Assembly: GCA_950295325.1 (NCBI GenBank)
Contig: OX485805.1
Coordinates: 30,059,501 to 30,119,500, forward strand
DNA from: Polytrichum commune
Taxonomy: Eukaryota; Streptophyta; Polytrichopsida; Polytrichales; Polytrichaceae
Direction of reading: 5' to 3'
DNA length: 60,000 nucleotides
In this document: positions 8,779 through 20,800 of the stretch, piece by piece
How positions within the stretch are numbered: position 1 is the first letter of the stretch
How the letters are laid out: the number at the start of each line of letters is the position of its first letter
The notes under the pieces: model-generated
The model's input: the letters and a program-made list of their open reading frames with translations, nothing else
What the model was told of the DNA's origin: nothing
The model's database searches: none
Position numbers and translations under genes: made by a program

Positions 8779-10812
8779 CACCTCTTCTAGGATCTACTAC
8801 CACCTCATGCTTGTGGCTCGAAGGTCTGGCAACATCTGCATGTCCTCCATACTTGGTGTGGAGGACATCGCATGTTCCATCACAAACCTGGTGAAGGAGG
8901 CGAGGGAAGACCCTTGATTCCACCACGTTGCCAAGGAGGCTAAAAACAAGTTCATTGTCCATTGTGCCAAAATGTGCAAACCCACAACTCCCAACCAACC
9001 CAAACTCCAACAATAACCAATATCCAACTCAACCCTATGCCTTAATACCCCACCCTTGGTTACAATGTGTCACATGACTCCCATAAACCTCTAGTGCTTA
9101 GCATAGAAACATAAGAGGGGGGGTGGGGGGGGGGGGTTGAATCGAGCTCACCTTACATGCTCATCCCTAGGTTGAGTAAGGAATGATTAGGCCTTTCCTT
9201 GCACACTAGGGCCCTATCACTGCTCATAAATTGTTCATTATTACTTGATCACATCATTACTGTAACCTTTCACGCATAAACACGTAGCCATTAGTGGAAT
9301 CTCACTCAGATCGCTCAACACTCACATCCACCCATAGTCGTGAGTGCAATCTCTCACTCACCAACCCACATCCGTTATTATAATCTCACTCATATCAACC
9401 CACAATCATGAGTGCAATCTCTCACTTGTCAACCCACTACCATTAGTAGGGCAAAGGCCTTCTATGGCCTCATCATACATGCTAATCTTTTGACCCACAT
9501 ACAACCAATATTCGCTAGCATTCAAATTTTGTAAAATATGTTGAGGCATGTTTTGAAATTTTTAACTTGTTTGTTAGTTGTTTACGCAAAAACGTTATTC
9601 ATCTTGCCTCAAATTGCAATGAGCTAGTGCACTTCATAATTCCTCCACTTGATTGGAGCCAAGTCCTCCTCATCAATTTCTCCAAGCTCAATGACATCTT
9701 CTTTACATGTTCTTTCGTTGGACGTCCCCTCTTTTTTCCTCCAAGTTGTTTATTGCTATTGTAGCCACTTCTTCTTTCACTTGTAATATTCTAGCTCCAA
9801 CAATACAATAAATGCTCTCTAATTCTACTCCTTGCATGGGTATAAGAGTTGGAGGGCCAAATGCACTAGAAGAAGGAGGGAGCAGATTGGGACCATGCAA
9901 CAATTGAGAATTGAGGGTGTAGAATTTGAGAAACAAAATGTGATTACTCTTGAAAATTGGAGTTGCCTTTTCTTGCATCCATTGTGAATGTTAAGACCAC
10001 TCTCAACATGACTCCTTATATGACTCCTCATCAATAGTACATCCTTCCATGCTTTGGAAAAAAAAACTAACGCAACCTAAAACAACCCAAAGACATGGAT
10101 ACAAGAGAAATGAGAGAATGATGCAATTTAAAGAACAACCCTTTCTACTTTGGTTTCAAAGTATAACAGTAGGAGGTAATTAAATGGAGCCACCCTTCTA
10201 ACTACAATAATGTGTGGCCCCCAAAAGAATTATGATTAAAAGAAAAATCAAAACAACAGTACTTTGCCATGGTCCTTGATTCTTGTAGCAAGAGATTTTT
10301 TTTTTGGTCTTACTTGTTGCAAAACTTGTTGGACCATGACAATTGATAATTTAGGCCTAAAAATAGGCAGTTGGGGACCTCAAACTCCTTGGTCACTTTG
10401 ATGTTTTTCCTTTATGTAAACCAAAGTGGTCCGAGGACAAATTCAACAACAAACCATTGATTTTAGGGGAACAAGGGACGAATTTGTGGTCCACTCTAGC
10501 TCTCCAGTCAAATCCTTACAATCAATTATAATCATGTAGTCTTATATTTATGATATACTCATAATTCCGTATCTAAATCTTAAAAAATTGAATCTCAAAT
10601 GCAATTGTAAGCACAAAATTGGATATTCTTATGGGTTATGGATTGAAATAAGTGTCAAGTTTTTCCTCCAAGTTACTTTGAAAAAAAAAGTATTCTACAT
10701 TCCAGCTGACATCTATTTTTCCATTATTATACATTGTTCCTACACAATGTCAAGAACCATGTGGTATATGTCTCATTTCAATTGCGATTCTTTTTGGCAT
10801 AGTTTTCTACTA
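8779..10812. other. Noncoding stretch with poly-G and short repeats
   Basis: No gene recognised; the open frames at 8528-8917 and 9567-9764 show no family signature. A near-pure G tract of about 20 bases sits at 9117-9136. An imperfect 68-bp tandem repeat (gagtgcaatctctcact at 9342 and 9410) follows at 9300-9440. The rest is AT-rich and without evident structure. Confidence 0.6.
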
Positions 10813-10892
10813 GTGTTGTGATTTGATTTTGACCCAAGGTAATTTGCACGAGTAAAGAGACAACCTATTTTTAAAGGCAACCTAATTGCACA
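10813..10892 (-). repeat. MITE family A, terminal fragment
   Basis: On the minus strand the sequence gtgcaattaggttgccttt...attaccttgggtcaaaat matches the end of the two longer copies at 12923 and 15899. Only about 80 bp of one end is present. Confidence 0.65.
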
Positions 10893-12922
10893 TATCAACA
10901 TAGTAATTTAATCAAGATACAACATTTAATTCAAACTCGTCTCCAATATAAAGCCAATTTTAACACTCAACTTCAACATCCACTTTTGGTAAGTCTTAAC
11001 GACTCATGTAAAGTTTAATCAAAGCTCTATGAAGTTCACATGTAATGTGATCTAGTTGGGTGCTTCCAATTCCACATTATTAGGTTTCACCTTCATTTAA
11101 AACAAAAAAACCACGTTTAATGAAGTTCATCCCATATAAACTTCAATCTAGTCCCACGTGACCACCATCATAATGTCAAAAGTCACCAATAAAAAACGCT
11201 TTTGGTTGTTGTTAAGTAACAAGCATGTAACACTTATTGAGGACTCCATATTATTTTCAATTATTCAAAGTTCATAAAACATCACCTACAACTACACGTA
11301 CAAAATACCTACTTACATCAATGGATGGGGAGAACCGACCTCTAGTTGTGGATTAACCGGTAGAGTTTGAAAAACAACCGGTTAAAGGTCAAGACTTCAT
11401 GAAAGTTATCAATCACTTTAGAGGAATTTAGTTATGGTCACGCGGACATGAGAGGGAGGCGGCGAACATACATCGCATGATAGGGTAAAAGACTTTGACA
11501 TTTCTTTTAATTTTCTTTTTCTTTATTTCTTTATGAGAGGAATATGGTTCAATATACCTCAAATCAACAAAGAAGACCATAAAGATGTCAACATGTAACC
11601 AATTGGACTTGGAAACACTGGGATCTTCGATTGGTTGTGCCCAAAAATCTTCCCAGACAATGACTTACACATGGGGCAATAATGACTAGGAAACAAGGAC
11701 ACCTATTGGTTTGGTACCACGTGACTTCATCAAGCTTGCCAATGTACCTATGTGGATGTATATATTTTGCAAATCATTGCTCAAAGAATCTACCTCTTTA
11801 AAAGCATGTATAAATAATCTACTACCGTATGGGACAATATATGTATCATGATTTTCCTAGTTTTATGGTCTTTGTTGATACATCTATGTCACAACCAATA
11901 TGTTGACAAATTTATACTACTAGCATATGAGTCCTCAACAATACTCTTGCGTCACTCAAAGAAACCATTATGATAGACTTGTAGATTTTCTAGCGATGTA
12001 GGCCAATGTTTTAGTTATCCAAGGTTCATATGCTTGTAATGTTACAACACTATCATTTTCTAACGCAATGGTAATTTTAATTTTCAAAATGTTATTAGTA
12101 TTCCAAAATAATATAGAAAATTATATTATATAGTGATATTTTAATTTTGGATTTGTATAAATGATTGATTTGTTTCCATTATAGTATGAGACACAAAGTG
12201 TGACATGGTAGAGATACAACTATTGTAGCATCATTATTGGTTCGATCCATAATTTGAACTACAAAGATTCTTTTCAAGTATATTCACTACAAGAATTCAC
12301 TACTAGGCCTTAAGTCTCATTGTAAAACTCAATATGAGTTTTAAGCACTCTATGTGGTTGGCAAAGAACTAGTGACAATGACTCACGATCCTTGTAGTGA
12401 TTTCAATAAGCAACATGAAAGAATAGTCAAAATAGTTAATGTTTAGCAACTTGAAGACATTAACTTTCATAATCGAGAGTCATGTTTTTGGAAGTTAAAA
12501 GCTCCAACCCTTAAAGGTCACTGGGTACATCTTGAAAGTGAGTTGACACATGATTATATTATAGTTCAGGTAGGATAATGTCATAATCATATATATATAT
12601 ATATGTGAACCCAAACAGAAATGAATATCTTCTACCTAAATCAAAACACATGTCATGTCTTTATAAATCACATATTATGTGATTATTATTTCTTCCAAAA
12701 AAAATTTGATTTGGAATGAAGTTTAATGTCACTCATGAAGGACATAATCTTATCTAGCATATTATTGACCAATAGACATTCATTGGCTACGATTTACCCA
12801 ATTATGTTGCCTATTTCCATTCCTCATCATACAACATGACACACAAAACTACAACCTATCATCAATCAATCCAATCAAGAAAACCTCACCTTGTTACATG
12901 TCCAAGTCAAGTACATTGATAC
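10893..12922. other. Noncoding AT-rich stretch
   Basis: I see no gene, RNA gene or clear repeat beyond an AT dinucleotide run near 12589-12605. Confidence 0.6.
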
Positions 12923-13128
12923 GTGCAATTAGGTGCCTTTGCAAAAAGGCTATCTCTTACCCATGCAAATTACCTTGGGTCAAAACTGGAGCACAAAAAC
13001 TTACAGTTACTTTGTTTGTTCATACGTATAATAACCACAATAAAAAAATTCTATATGTGTTTTGAAATTATGATAATAAATATCCAAAATAGTATGGAAT
13101 GTTAATAAATTAGCATGGGTGTAGTTAG
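12923..13128 (+). repeat. MITE family A, near-complete copy
   Basis: About 205 bp starting gtgcaattagg, related over its whole length to the reverse complement of 15899-16100. Shared blocks include attaccttgggtcaaaa, tttgtt.attcat and aataaatatcca. The right terminal inverted repeat is decayed. The 33 bases outside its left end (cttgttacatgtccaa...) are also shared with the second copy, so the true element may be larger. Confidence 0.75.
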
Positions 13129-15684
13129 CTTTTTGGTTACAAACAAAACCCAGTGAAACACTCAGGGAAGACTTAAAAGGTGATTTCTATATCATCTAGG
13201 TGTCTTAGATAAGGTTTATTAGGAAAAACATAAGGGTATAACACTTCATTTCAAGTTAGGTATGACAATGGGTTTACGGGCAGGGGATAAAAACATCTAA
13301 AAGATCACTCCACAACAGTGCATGCAAAAGTGACAGTCTCTCTTCTCACTCTAAATTCCCAGTCAATAGTATGGCAGTGAGTTCATTTTAATTGGACCAA
13401 GTGCGGTGCAAAATCATAGGCACAGCCATAGTCAATAGTCTTGCAATAGTATCCCATTTTAGTCTCGGTACCAAAGCCACGGGCACTTTGGGGTAGTCAA
13501 TAATCTTTCCTTAATTAATCATGTATAGTGAAACTTGAAATGTCTATCCGTAATCCATTCAGGATATTCAATCTTCGTTCATTAATTTCAATCTTAATTT
13601 CACAGTCCGACAATTGTCTTTCTTACCTTATTTACATCAAAGTAATCATATGCTCGGTCAATACGTCAATAAGCCATCACCACATATGCGCGTCAACATA
13701 TTCTCACATCTCTCATAATCTCACTTAGTTTATTCAAGGTTTCGATTTCATACCCTCAAAGTTTAGACAATTGACTTAGCAACTCATTTCATTATTATCA
13801 TTAATGTTTAAACGATTCATTTCTTAAAGTGGTAAAAGTTCCAATTATTCTTAAGTCCTCCAAAATGTTAGACAATAATCGAATCTTACCACAAAATAGG
13901 CAGCACGTCCATTTGTCTCCTCAGCATCAAACTGTTCTTTCAAAGTCTATGGACTCAACGTGGGGTCTTTGCAATTTCCATCAAAGGTTGTAAAGGAACA
14001 ATTTCTCCATTTACACATAGAAGACAATAGTCTTATTCTTTACTCCAGTTAATTGTGTTCGGGAATCCGAAGCCACAACTCGCTAACTCTTCCACATATT
14101 ACAACGACAATACTCTTTTACTCAAATTAATTTGGAGAAGAAAATCCTATTAAAGTCAATTGACTCGTGGTGCAGTTAGTTTGAGCGGCAATTTAGAGAT
14201 GTGTAAGTGTATCTATGAAAGGTATATAGCCTCTTGATTACGTTGTATGAGCAAATATGTGGATAATACGTTAAACAATCCTATCTTATCATTCAATTTT
14301 GATTACAGGAAGGCACGTAAATTAACCACTTAAGGAGTAAGGTTATACTCACAAAGAAATAGATCATACAATCTTAAGGCACTTCAATATTAAGTTCAAT
14401 TATGCACTGATGCTAATCCAGCAAGACCATAGCCTAAAGCGAATTTATTAAATTCCAGCAACTTTTCAGGACGGTACTTAAATCAGTTTTGTCCATCCTC
14501 TTCACGGACTCAGACATTTTTACCTATGCAACTAGCATTTCTTTCTGGCGCTAATCCAATTCCCACCGCAGTGGATACCCTTTTTACAGTGCCATAATCA
14601 ATTTGAGAAACAGAAGACTTCCCATATCTGTGGTGATGAGCAATCCTAACTAGCTATGGTCTACATTCCTGCCATTTCAATTATATTGGTTTTCTTACGG
14701 GGTAATTATCGAATGCCATTTACTCTGGATTCGACTACTGTAAATTTTCGCTATGCAGATAGCAACTTAGGTCAACCCATAAAATAAACCAGTTCGACTC
14801 AATCTCAGTCAATAGACTTGCTCGTAAATTACTCAGTGACTGCAAATAGGTGAGAATACTAACAGATTGCAAAGACGTATCCAATTCAGGAATCCCTCCT
14901 GTAAACTTACGAATCTTTTCTCAACTAAAATGCTACTCGGCACATAAACAGATCTGGCATGATTTCTTGCCCATTAAGCAATCAGGTAATTCATTCCAAT
15001 AATCAATCCCTACGGGATTACCTCACACGGAGGACACACTGAGACAATAGACTCATCCATGCAGGTAGTTGCCATCTCAGGAAATCGACTGGCTGTGAAA
15101 ATAAACAACAACTAATACGGCATGGGAAGGCTGCCACATTTAACAAATAACTCTGGATTGAAGCATATCATTAAGACTCAAACATCAAGATTTCTGACAC
15201 TCACACTTTGCTCTAAAATCAGACAATTGCTTAATTACAATTCCAGTAAAATCTCCCTGGAACTACGATAATTATCACAACAACCACAACAGCGACAACA
15301 ATAACCACATCAGACAATAGTCGTTAGCAGATGTGCATCCCACACATGTGCTTACAAATAAGCTTCAATATTCAAAAACTGAATTCACCAAAAAATTCAC
15401 ACACAAGTCAGAAGTGCAAAAAAAAAACTCTCTAATGCCTCTGGCCTCTGGCCTACAAGACACACCCATAATGAATGGCCTCCTCCTCCTTCTCAACCTA
15501 CAAAAAGTAGTTATAACCATCCTTGTCTCTTCAAACCAGGCCATAGCCTTCACATGGCCTAGTTTCACATATCACAAAACATTAGCCCTTTTACACTAGA
15601 TAGTTTTAACTTTTCTAGTTCAAAGAAGTAGCTATTCACATGTAAAATTCACTTAAGCTTAGAAGACCAAAAAAATTTGTATGA
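13129..15684. other. Noncoding region with a recurrent gacaatagtc-type decamer
   Basis: No gene is recognised. Variants of a decamer, gwcaatwgwc, recur at about 13362, 13431, 13609, 13776, 14024, 14154, 14808, 15043, 15222 and 15312, with looser forms at 13496, 13656 and 13871. Several are perfect palindromes (gacaattgtc, gtcaattgac). They are not at a fixed spacing. What they are is unknown. Confidence 0.5.
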
Positions 15685-15898
15685 CAATGGGGCATCCTAA
15701 TTGCACACATTAGTGTAGAAGCGTTTTCCCACACTGGTCTTGGGCTAAAATGACCATACATAAAACAAAGACTTCAAGATCTTGTGTCTCTTCAATACTT
15801 TGCTCAACCCTTGAACTCTACATATTGCTCAATATGGTCTAAGAAATTGGAAGATGGAGACTCATCTTGTTACATGTCCAATCTAAGTAGACTGATAT
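15685..15898 (+). repeat. Partial copy of the family A flank
   Basis: cctaattgcaca at 15693 followed by ...ggctaaaatgacca...gacttcaagatcttgtgtct resembles the right flank of the MITE at 16089-16160 (cctaattgcaca...ggctagaatgacc...actttgaaatcttgtgtct). The repeated unit is thus longer than the MITE and is nested or duplicated here. Confidence 0.6.
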
Positions 15899-16100
15899 GT
15901 GCAATTAGGTTGACTCATGCTAATTTATCGATATCCCGCACTATGTTGAATATTTATTACCACAATATCAAAATACATATTTTTTGTGTGTTTTTACTGC
16001 TGGTGCTGTAGAAATGAATAAACAAAGGTATAAGTTTTGTGATCTGATTTTGACCCAAGGTAATTAGCATGGGTAATCCACAAAGGCAACCTAATTGCAC
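15899..16100 (-). repeat. MITE family A, complete copy with inverted ends
   Basis: 202 bp flanked by inverted copies of gtgcaattaggttg, with further inverted similarity inward (catgctaatt against aattagcatg). It is in the opposite orientation to the copy at 12923-13128. There is no coding capacity, so it would depend on a transposase elsewhere. No clean target duplication can be assigned. Confidence 0.75.
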
Positions 16101-16617
16101 ATTGTCGAAGCCTAGGGCTAGAATGACCGAAATAAGAAGACTTTGAAATCTTGTGTCTGTTCGAGATTTGGCTAATCCGCATAGTCTACGTATTTGAATG
16201 CAAGATCTCAGATAATGGAAGATTGGAGCTGCATGCACACTTCAATCTTCCCTTCGCCAGCAGCAGCCCGCCCGAAACAAGAGTTCAATCGAATGCTACC
16301 GATTTCGGCAACATAATTTTAGTTGCAGTCGCAGTTCAATGAACAATGCCGCGCATTGTGCACCGAATCCTGATTGGTGAATCTAGGGCAATGCGGATCC
16401 ACAATCTAACTTCGCCCTCATTCTTTCCAGTTTGATCCATCAAAAAAGCTCCTCAATACACATTGCAGCTTCAAATTTCAGGTAAGCTTCACATTTCTCC
16501 ATCGCCAAGCTTTTGCTTCATGCTGAAACACATCTTAGGTATGAAGAAATGCACCCTATTCATGCTTGAGATGATGATTTCTACGTGGAAGCACATCCAT
16601 TGTCTGCAGTCGAGCTC
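16101..16617. promoter_or_regulatory. Presumed promoter and first leader region of the lipase gene
   Basis: No coding sequence is seen. Higher GC around 16220-16420 and the position upstream of the repeated leader suggest the promoter and first noncoding exon of the downstream lipase gene. No clear TATA box can be chosen, so the transcription start is unknown. Confidence 0.35.
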
Positions 16618-17835
16618 TGTTTTCTCAAGCTTCTCTTTCTCATGTTAATCCTTCCGTTTTTTTAGACCTTTGACTTTCCTGCATGGAATGAACCTTGGTC
16701 TCACAAAAAATTTCATAGAGTCGTCTAGTGGCATTCCGATCCTGAAGGTTAATACACCGACACTCTGTTTTTCAACTGAGTTTTCATTTTTGTGGGCTAT
16801 GGATAGTACCGCCATGGCCAAAAACATGAGGAAACTCAATCTGAATTGGGGAATCTTTGTATCTTTCTTTGATTGATTATTGCATGTTGTGTGAGTGTTC
16901 CTTGCTGAAAATTTTGGGTTTTGTAGTTTTGGTGATAGTTCTGTGTTTCTGTAGAGCTCTGCTCTTTGAGGCTTCTCTTCTCATGTTATTGCTTCGAAAT
17001 GAGATGAACCTTGATCTCAGAAAACAGTAGAGTCCATTAGAGTCATCTCGATCTCGAAGATTTTCGGTCTTGAAGATTAATGCGCCAACACTCTGTTTTT
17101 CAACTGAGTTTTAATTGTTTTGACCCTTGGATGGTAACCCCATGGGCAAACACATGAGCCAAACCCAACTTGGGCAATTTGGGAGCTTTGCATGTCCTTA
17201 TTTGCATGTTATGAGAATTTCCTGCTGTTTTATATATATATATGTATTTTAGGTTTTGTGGGTTCAGCGATAGTTCTGTGTTTCTGTAGGTGGCAGGCAG
17301 GGACGAAATGAACCTTGATCTCAAAATTTTCTAAGAGACCTTCACAGGCATTTCGATCTTGAAGTTTAACCCGCCGATAATCTGTTTTTTTATTTGCTGG
17401 AGTTTGTATTTTATGGTCTTTGGATGTTACCACCATGGCCAAAAACTTGAGCCTAACCCAATTTAAGCAATTCGGGAACCTTTTTATCTCTTTCTTGCAT
17501 GTTGTGAAAAGTGTTCCTTGCTGAATATTTTGGTTTTTCAGGTTTTGTGGGATTGGTGATAGTTCTATGTTGCAGTAGGTGGCAGCTTTTGGGAGCTTCT
17601 CTTCTCATGTTAATCCTTAGACTTTGTTGTTTTCTGCACAAATTGAACCTTGATGTCAGAAAAAAAAATTAGTTTCATTGTTTTGGCCCTTGGATGGTAC
17701 TGCCATGGCCAAAAACATGAGCCAAATCCAATTTTGTCAACTTGGGATGCTTTGGATCTCCTTCTTTGCATGTTATGATGGGTGTTTCTTGCTGATGTTT
17801 TGCGATTCGGTGATAGTTGTGTGTTTCAGGCAGAG
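16618..17835 (+). repeat. Four-unit tandem repeat in the lipase 5' leader, each with an upstream ORF
   Basis: Four diverged units of about 270-330 bp share the blocks tctcatgttaatcctt, gaaccttgatctcag, a ccatggccaaaaacatgag start context and ggtgatagttctgtgtttc. The ATGs of the related short ORFs lie at 16814, 17142, 17434 and 17704. Three begin MAKN (MAKNM, MAKNL, MAKNM) and one MGKHM. The ORF at 17704 runs to about 17866 and overlaps the lipase start codon (17836) out of frame. A splice acceptor (gtgtttcag) sits just before the lipase ATG, so part of this may be an intron. Confidence 0.8.
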
Positions 17836-20800
17836 ATGGAGCCGGTGGGGATGGAGGGTGTGTTGACGTCCATGGCAGCAAGTGTGTTACATAGTGCTTC
17901 TGGTATGAATCAATGGGGCATGGCTGATCTCACCGTGGGGCTTTACAAGCTGTCAGGTCGCCATGCCTTGGAGGGTGCGGTGGACACCATCACGAGTGCT
18001 CCTGTAATGGATGTGTAAGTTGTCATTTCAAATTTTTTTAAATTAATTTTTTTTCTTTCCATTTGCTAATTTCGTGTGTTTCTTCTTTGTATGTGGGGAG
18101 AGAGAACCTATCAATCACCGTAAAAGTTCTGTCCAAAATGAGATCTCTGCTAAGACTAATGATTATGCCAGAGTTTAATTGACAGCCCTACTGGCCTAAT
18201 CTGGGCAGACTACAATTACCATCCTCAAATTTCAAGAGCCATTATCACTCAACTTTCTGCATTGTGGATCCTGTCTTCTTTGTATGTGGGGAGAGAGAAT
18301 CAATCAATCACCTTAAAGTTGCGTTCCACAATTCAATCCCTGCTAAGACTGCTAATTACACCAGAGTTCAATTCACAGCCCTACTGGTCTAATCTGTGCA
18401 GACTACAATTACCACATTCAAATTACAAGAGTCATCATCACTCACCTGTTTTATCATCACTCAGCTTTCTGCATTGTGGATCCTGTCCTCTTTGTATGTG
18501 AGAGAGAGAATCAATCAATCACCTTAAAAGCTCTGTTCACAATTCAATCTCTGCTGAAAGTGCTAATTATGTCAGAGTCAGTCCACAAGACTACTCGCCT
18601 AATCTGAGCAGACTACAATAACTATCCTCGAATTACAAGAGTCATCATCACTCACCTGTTGTTTCATCACTTATCTTTCTGCATTATGGATCCTGAAAAA
18701 CCCATGCAATTTGTGTCGGGCAGCTTTACATTTTCTTGAATACCCACTTGTTGCATCCCTCTCAAGAGACATCATCACTTACCTATTGTATGGTCATTAA
18801 CATTCTGCACTGTGGATCCTGATACTACCCATGCAATTTGTTTCTGGCAGGTTTACATTTGTTTTAAACACCTAGATGTTGGATCTCACTCTCTGCTAAG
18901 AGTGTTAGTTATGTCAGTTCAATTCACAGTTTGCCCGCACCCTAGATTGCCATGCTGGTTTAATGTGTGCAGACTACAATAACCACTCCTCGAAAGACAA
19001 GAGTCATCATCACTCACCTGTTGTACGATCACTCAATTTTCTGCATGGTGGATACTGAGAAAACCCATGTAACTTGATTCTAGCAGCTTTACTAATGATT
19101 AAACATCCAGATGTTGGATTTCATTGTCTGCTAAGAGTGCTAATTTTGTCAAGAGTTTCATTCACAGTCTGTCCCACCATAGATGGCCTTGCTAACCTAG
19201 TCTGTGCAAACCAATGTCCGGGGTATTTTTGGGCATAATGGGTGGAGAGGTTTCCAAGACCAACTGGTTATATGTTGTCACCTTTCAGTTTTTCTTTATT
19301 AAATTCAGGAATTTTCTGCAAATTCCTCTAAATGGATCAGTATTTTTCCTGCAGTCTTGAATTTGAACCGGTTATTCCTCAAACTCAACCGGTTCATCTG
19401 TAACTAGCAGTAGGTTGTCCCCGTTCCTTGGTGCAAACTACAATTACCATTTTCGAAATACAAGAGGCGTCATAACTCATCTGTTGTATGATCACCCATA
19501 CAGTTTGTTCTTTTTTTGCAGGAGAGAAATTGATGATATGCGAGAATGGCTGCGTTGGGCGAAAGCTGCGTATAAGAGAGATAGCTTTGCCCTTGCCACG
19601 ACAATGAATGTACTTCACATATCTTACCTGACGTCGAACTTAGTATTGCCTCTCCAATATTTGTTGAAATCCATAGCCATCAAAAACTAATGCTTTCATA
19701 GGAAGTTTTGCCCCACTTTTTACAATTTTCAAGTGGTGTCAGAACCCTCAATTTTGGTAAATTGAAGGGGAGACGTTTGACGGTTGTATAAGAATGAAAC
19801 TCCTTGTCAAACTTTTGAGAGCATCATTTAAGGTGGCTTCAAAAGTTTACCATGAAATTCATTTTTATTTAGACATCTTGGCCAAAGACAAATGCTTTCC
19901 CTGCATGTCACTAAAATTGGAGATTCTGACACCACTTGTATGCTCCTCTACCCCTAACTTCCCACGCCCAATTTCCCTCAAATCTGCCCAGAAAAAGTGA
20001 CCTCAATTTCGGCAACCGTAGCTGAAGATGTAAAGCTTTTTTGACAAATCCAACCATATAGATGTTTGCAAGTTAGAGGTGACTACTCACAGTTCAAACC
20101 TTAAATGTTGAAGTTCTATTATGTAGGAGATTATAATAGGAATGTTAATAGTGGTCTTGAGGGGTAGCAATTTAGAAATTAAAATTAGGGTTGGTTTTTT
20201 GATCGAACCTCCAATCAAATCATCTCCAAATGACAAAATGTCACCCTCATTCAAAGGAGGGGCAATATATCTACTCAATCAGCTCACAAATCTTGAAACC
20301 AATATTTTTTGATTTTTGGGAAGCTTTGCAATTTGAGGTAGTGGTGCCACAACTACACACCTTCCACATTAATTTACACCCACCAACACATGTCCAACTA
20401 AAAATATTTTACGGTAGATGTTTAGGATATGTTGTGTTTGAGTGTCATGCAAATTTTTAGATCAATTGGGAATCATTTGCACATAGGGATCAACAAGAAA
20501 ACATGTTTAGGATATGCTGCCTTTAAATCGCGGAGGTGACGAATGTCAAGTTTTGGTTTTGTGGATGTGGCAAAACATAGTAGACTTGAACATGAACAAG
20601 AACAAGAGGAGTAGTTGAAGTAGTCAAGAAACCATTTGAACTAGTGTCAAAGGGGTTAGAGTGAACTGCTCATGACCAGATTATGCTCGCGTACGACATT
20701 AGGGGTTAAACATGGTTTTGAGAGACTTGAAGGATTACTCTATCTGTTTAGGTTTTTTGAGCTCCTATTTGAATGCAAGTGCATCATGCAAGAACTTCTC

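Noticed and set aside
9300-9440. CRISPR-like spaced repeats
   Set aside because: A two-copy 68-bp imperfect tandem repeat in plant nuclear DNA; no array structure.
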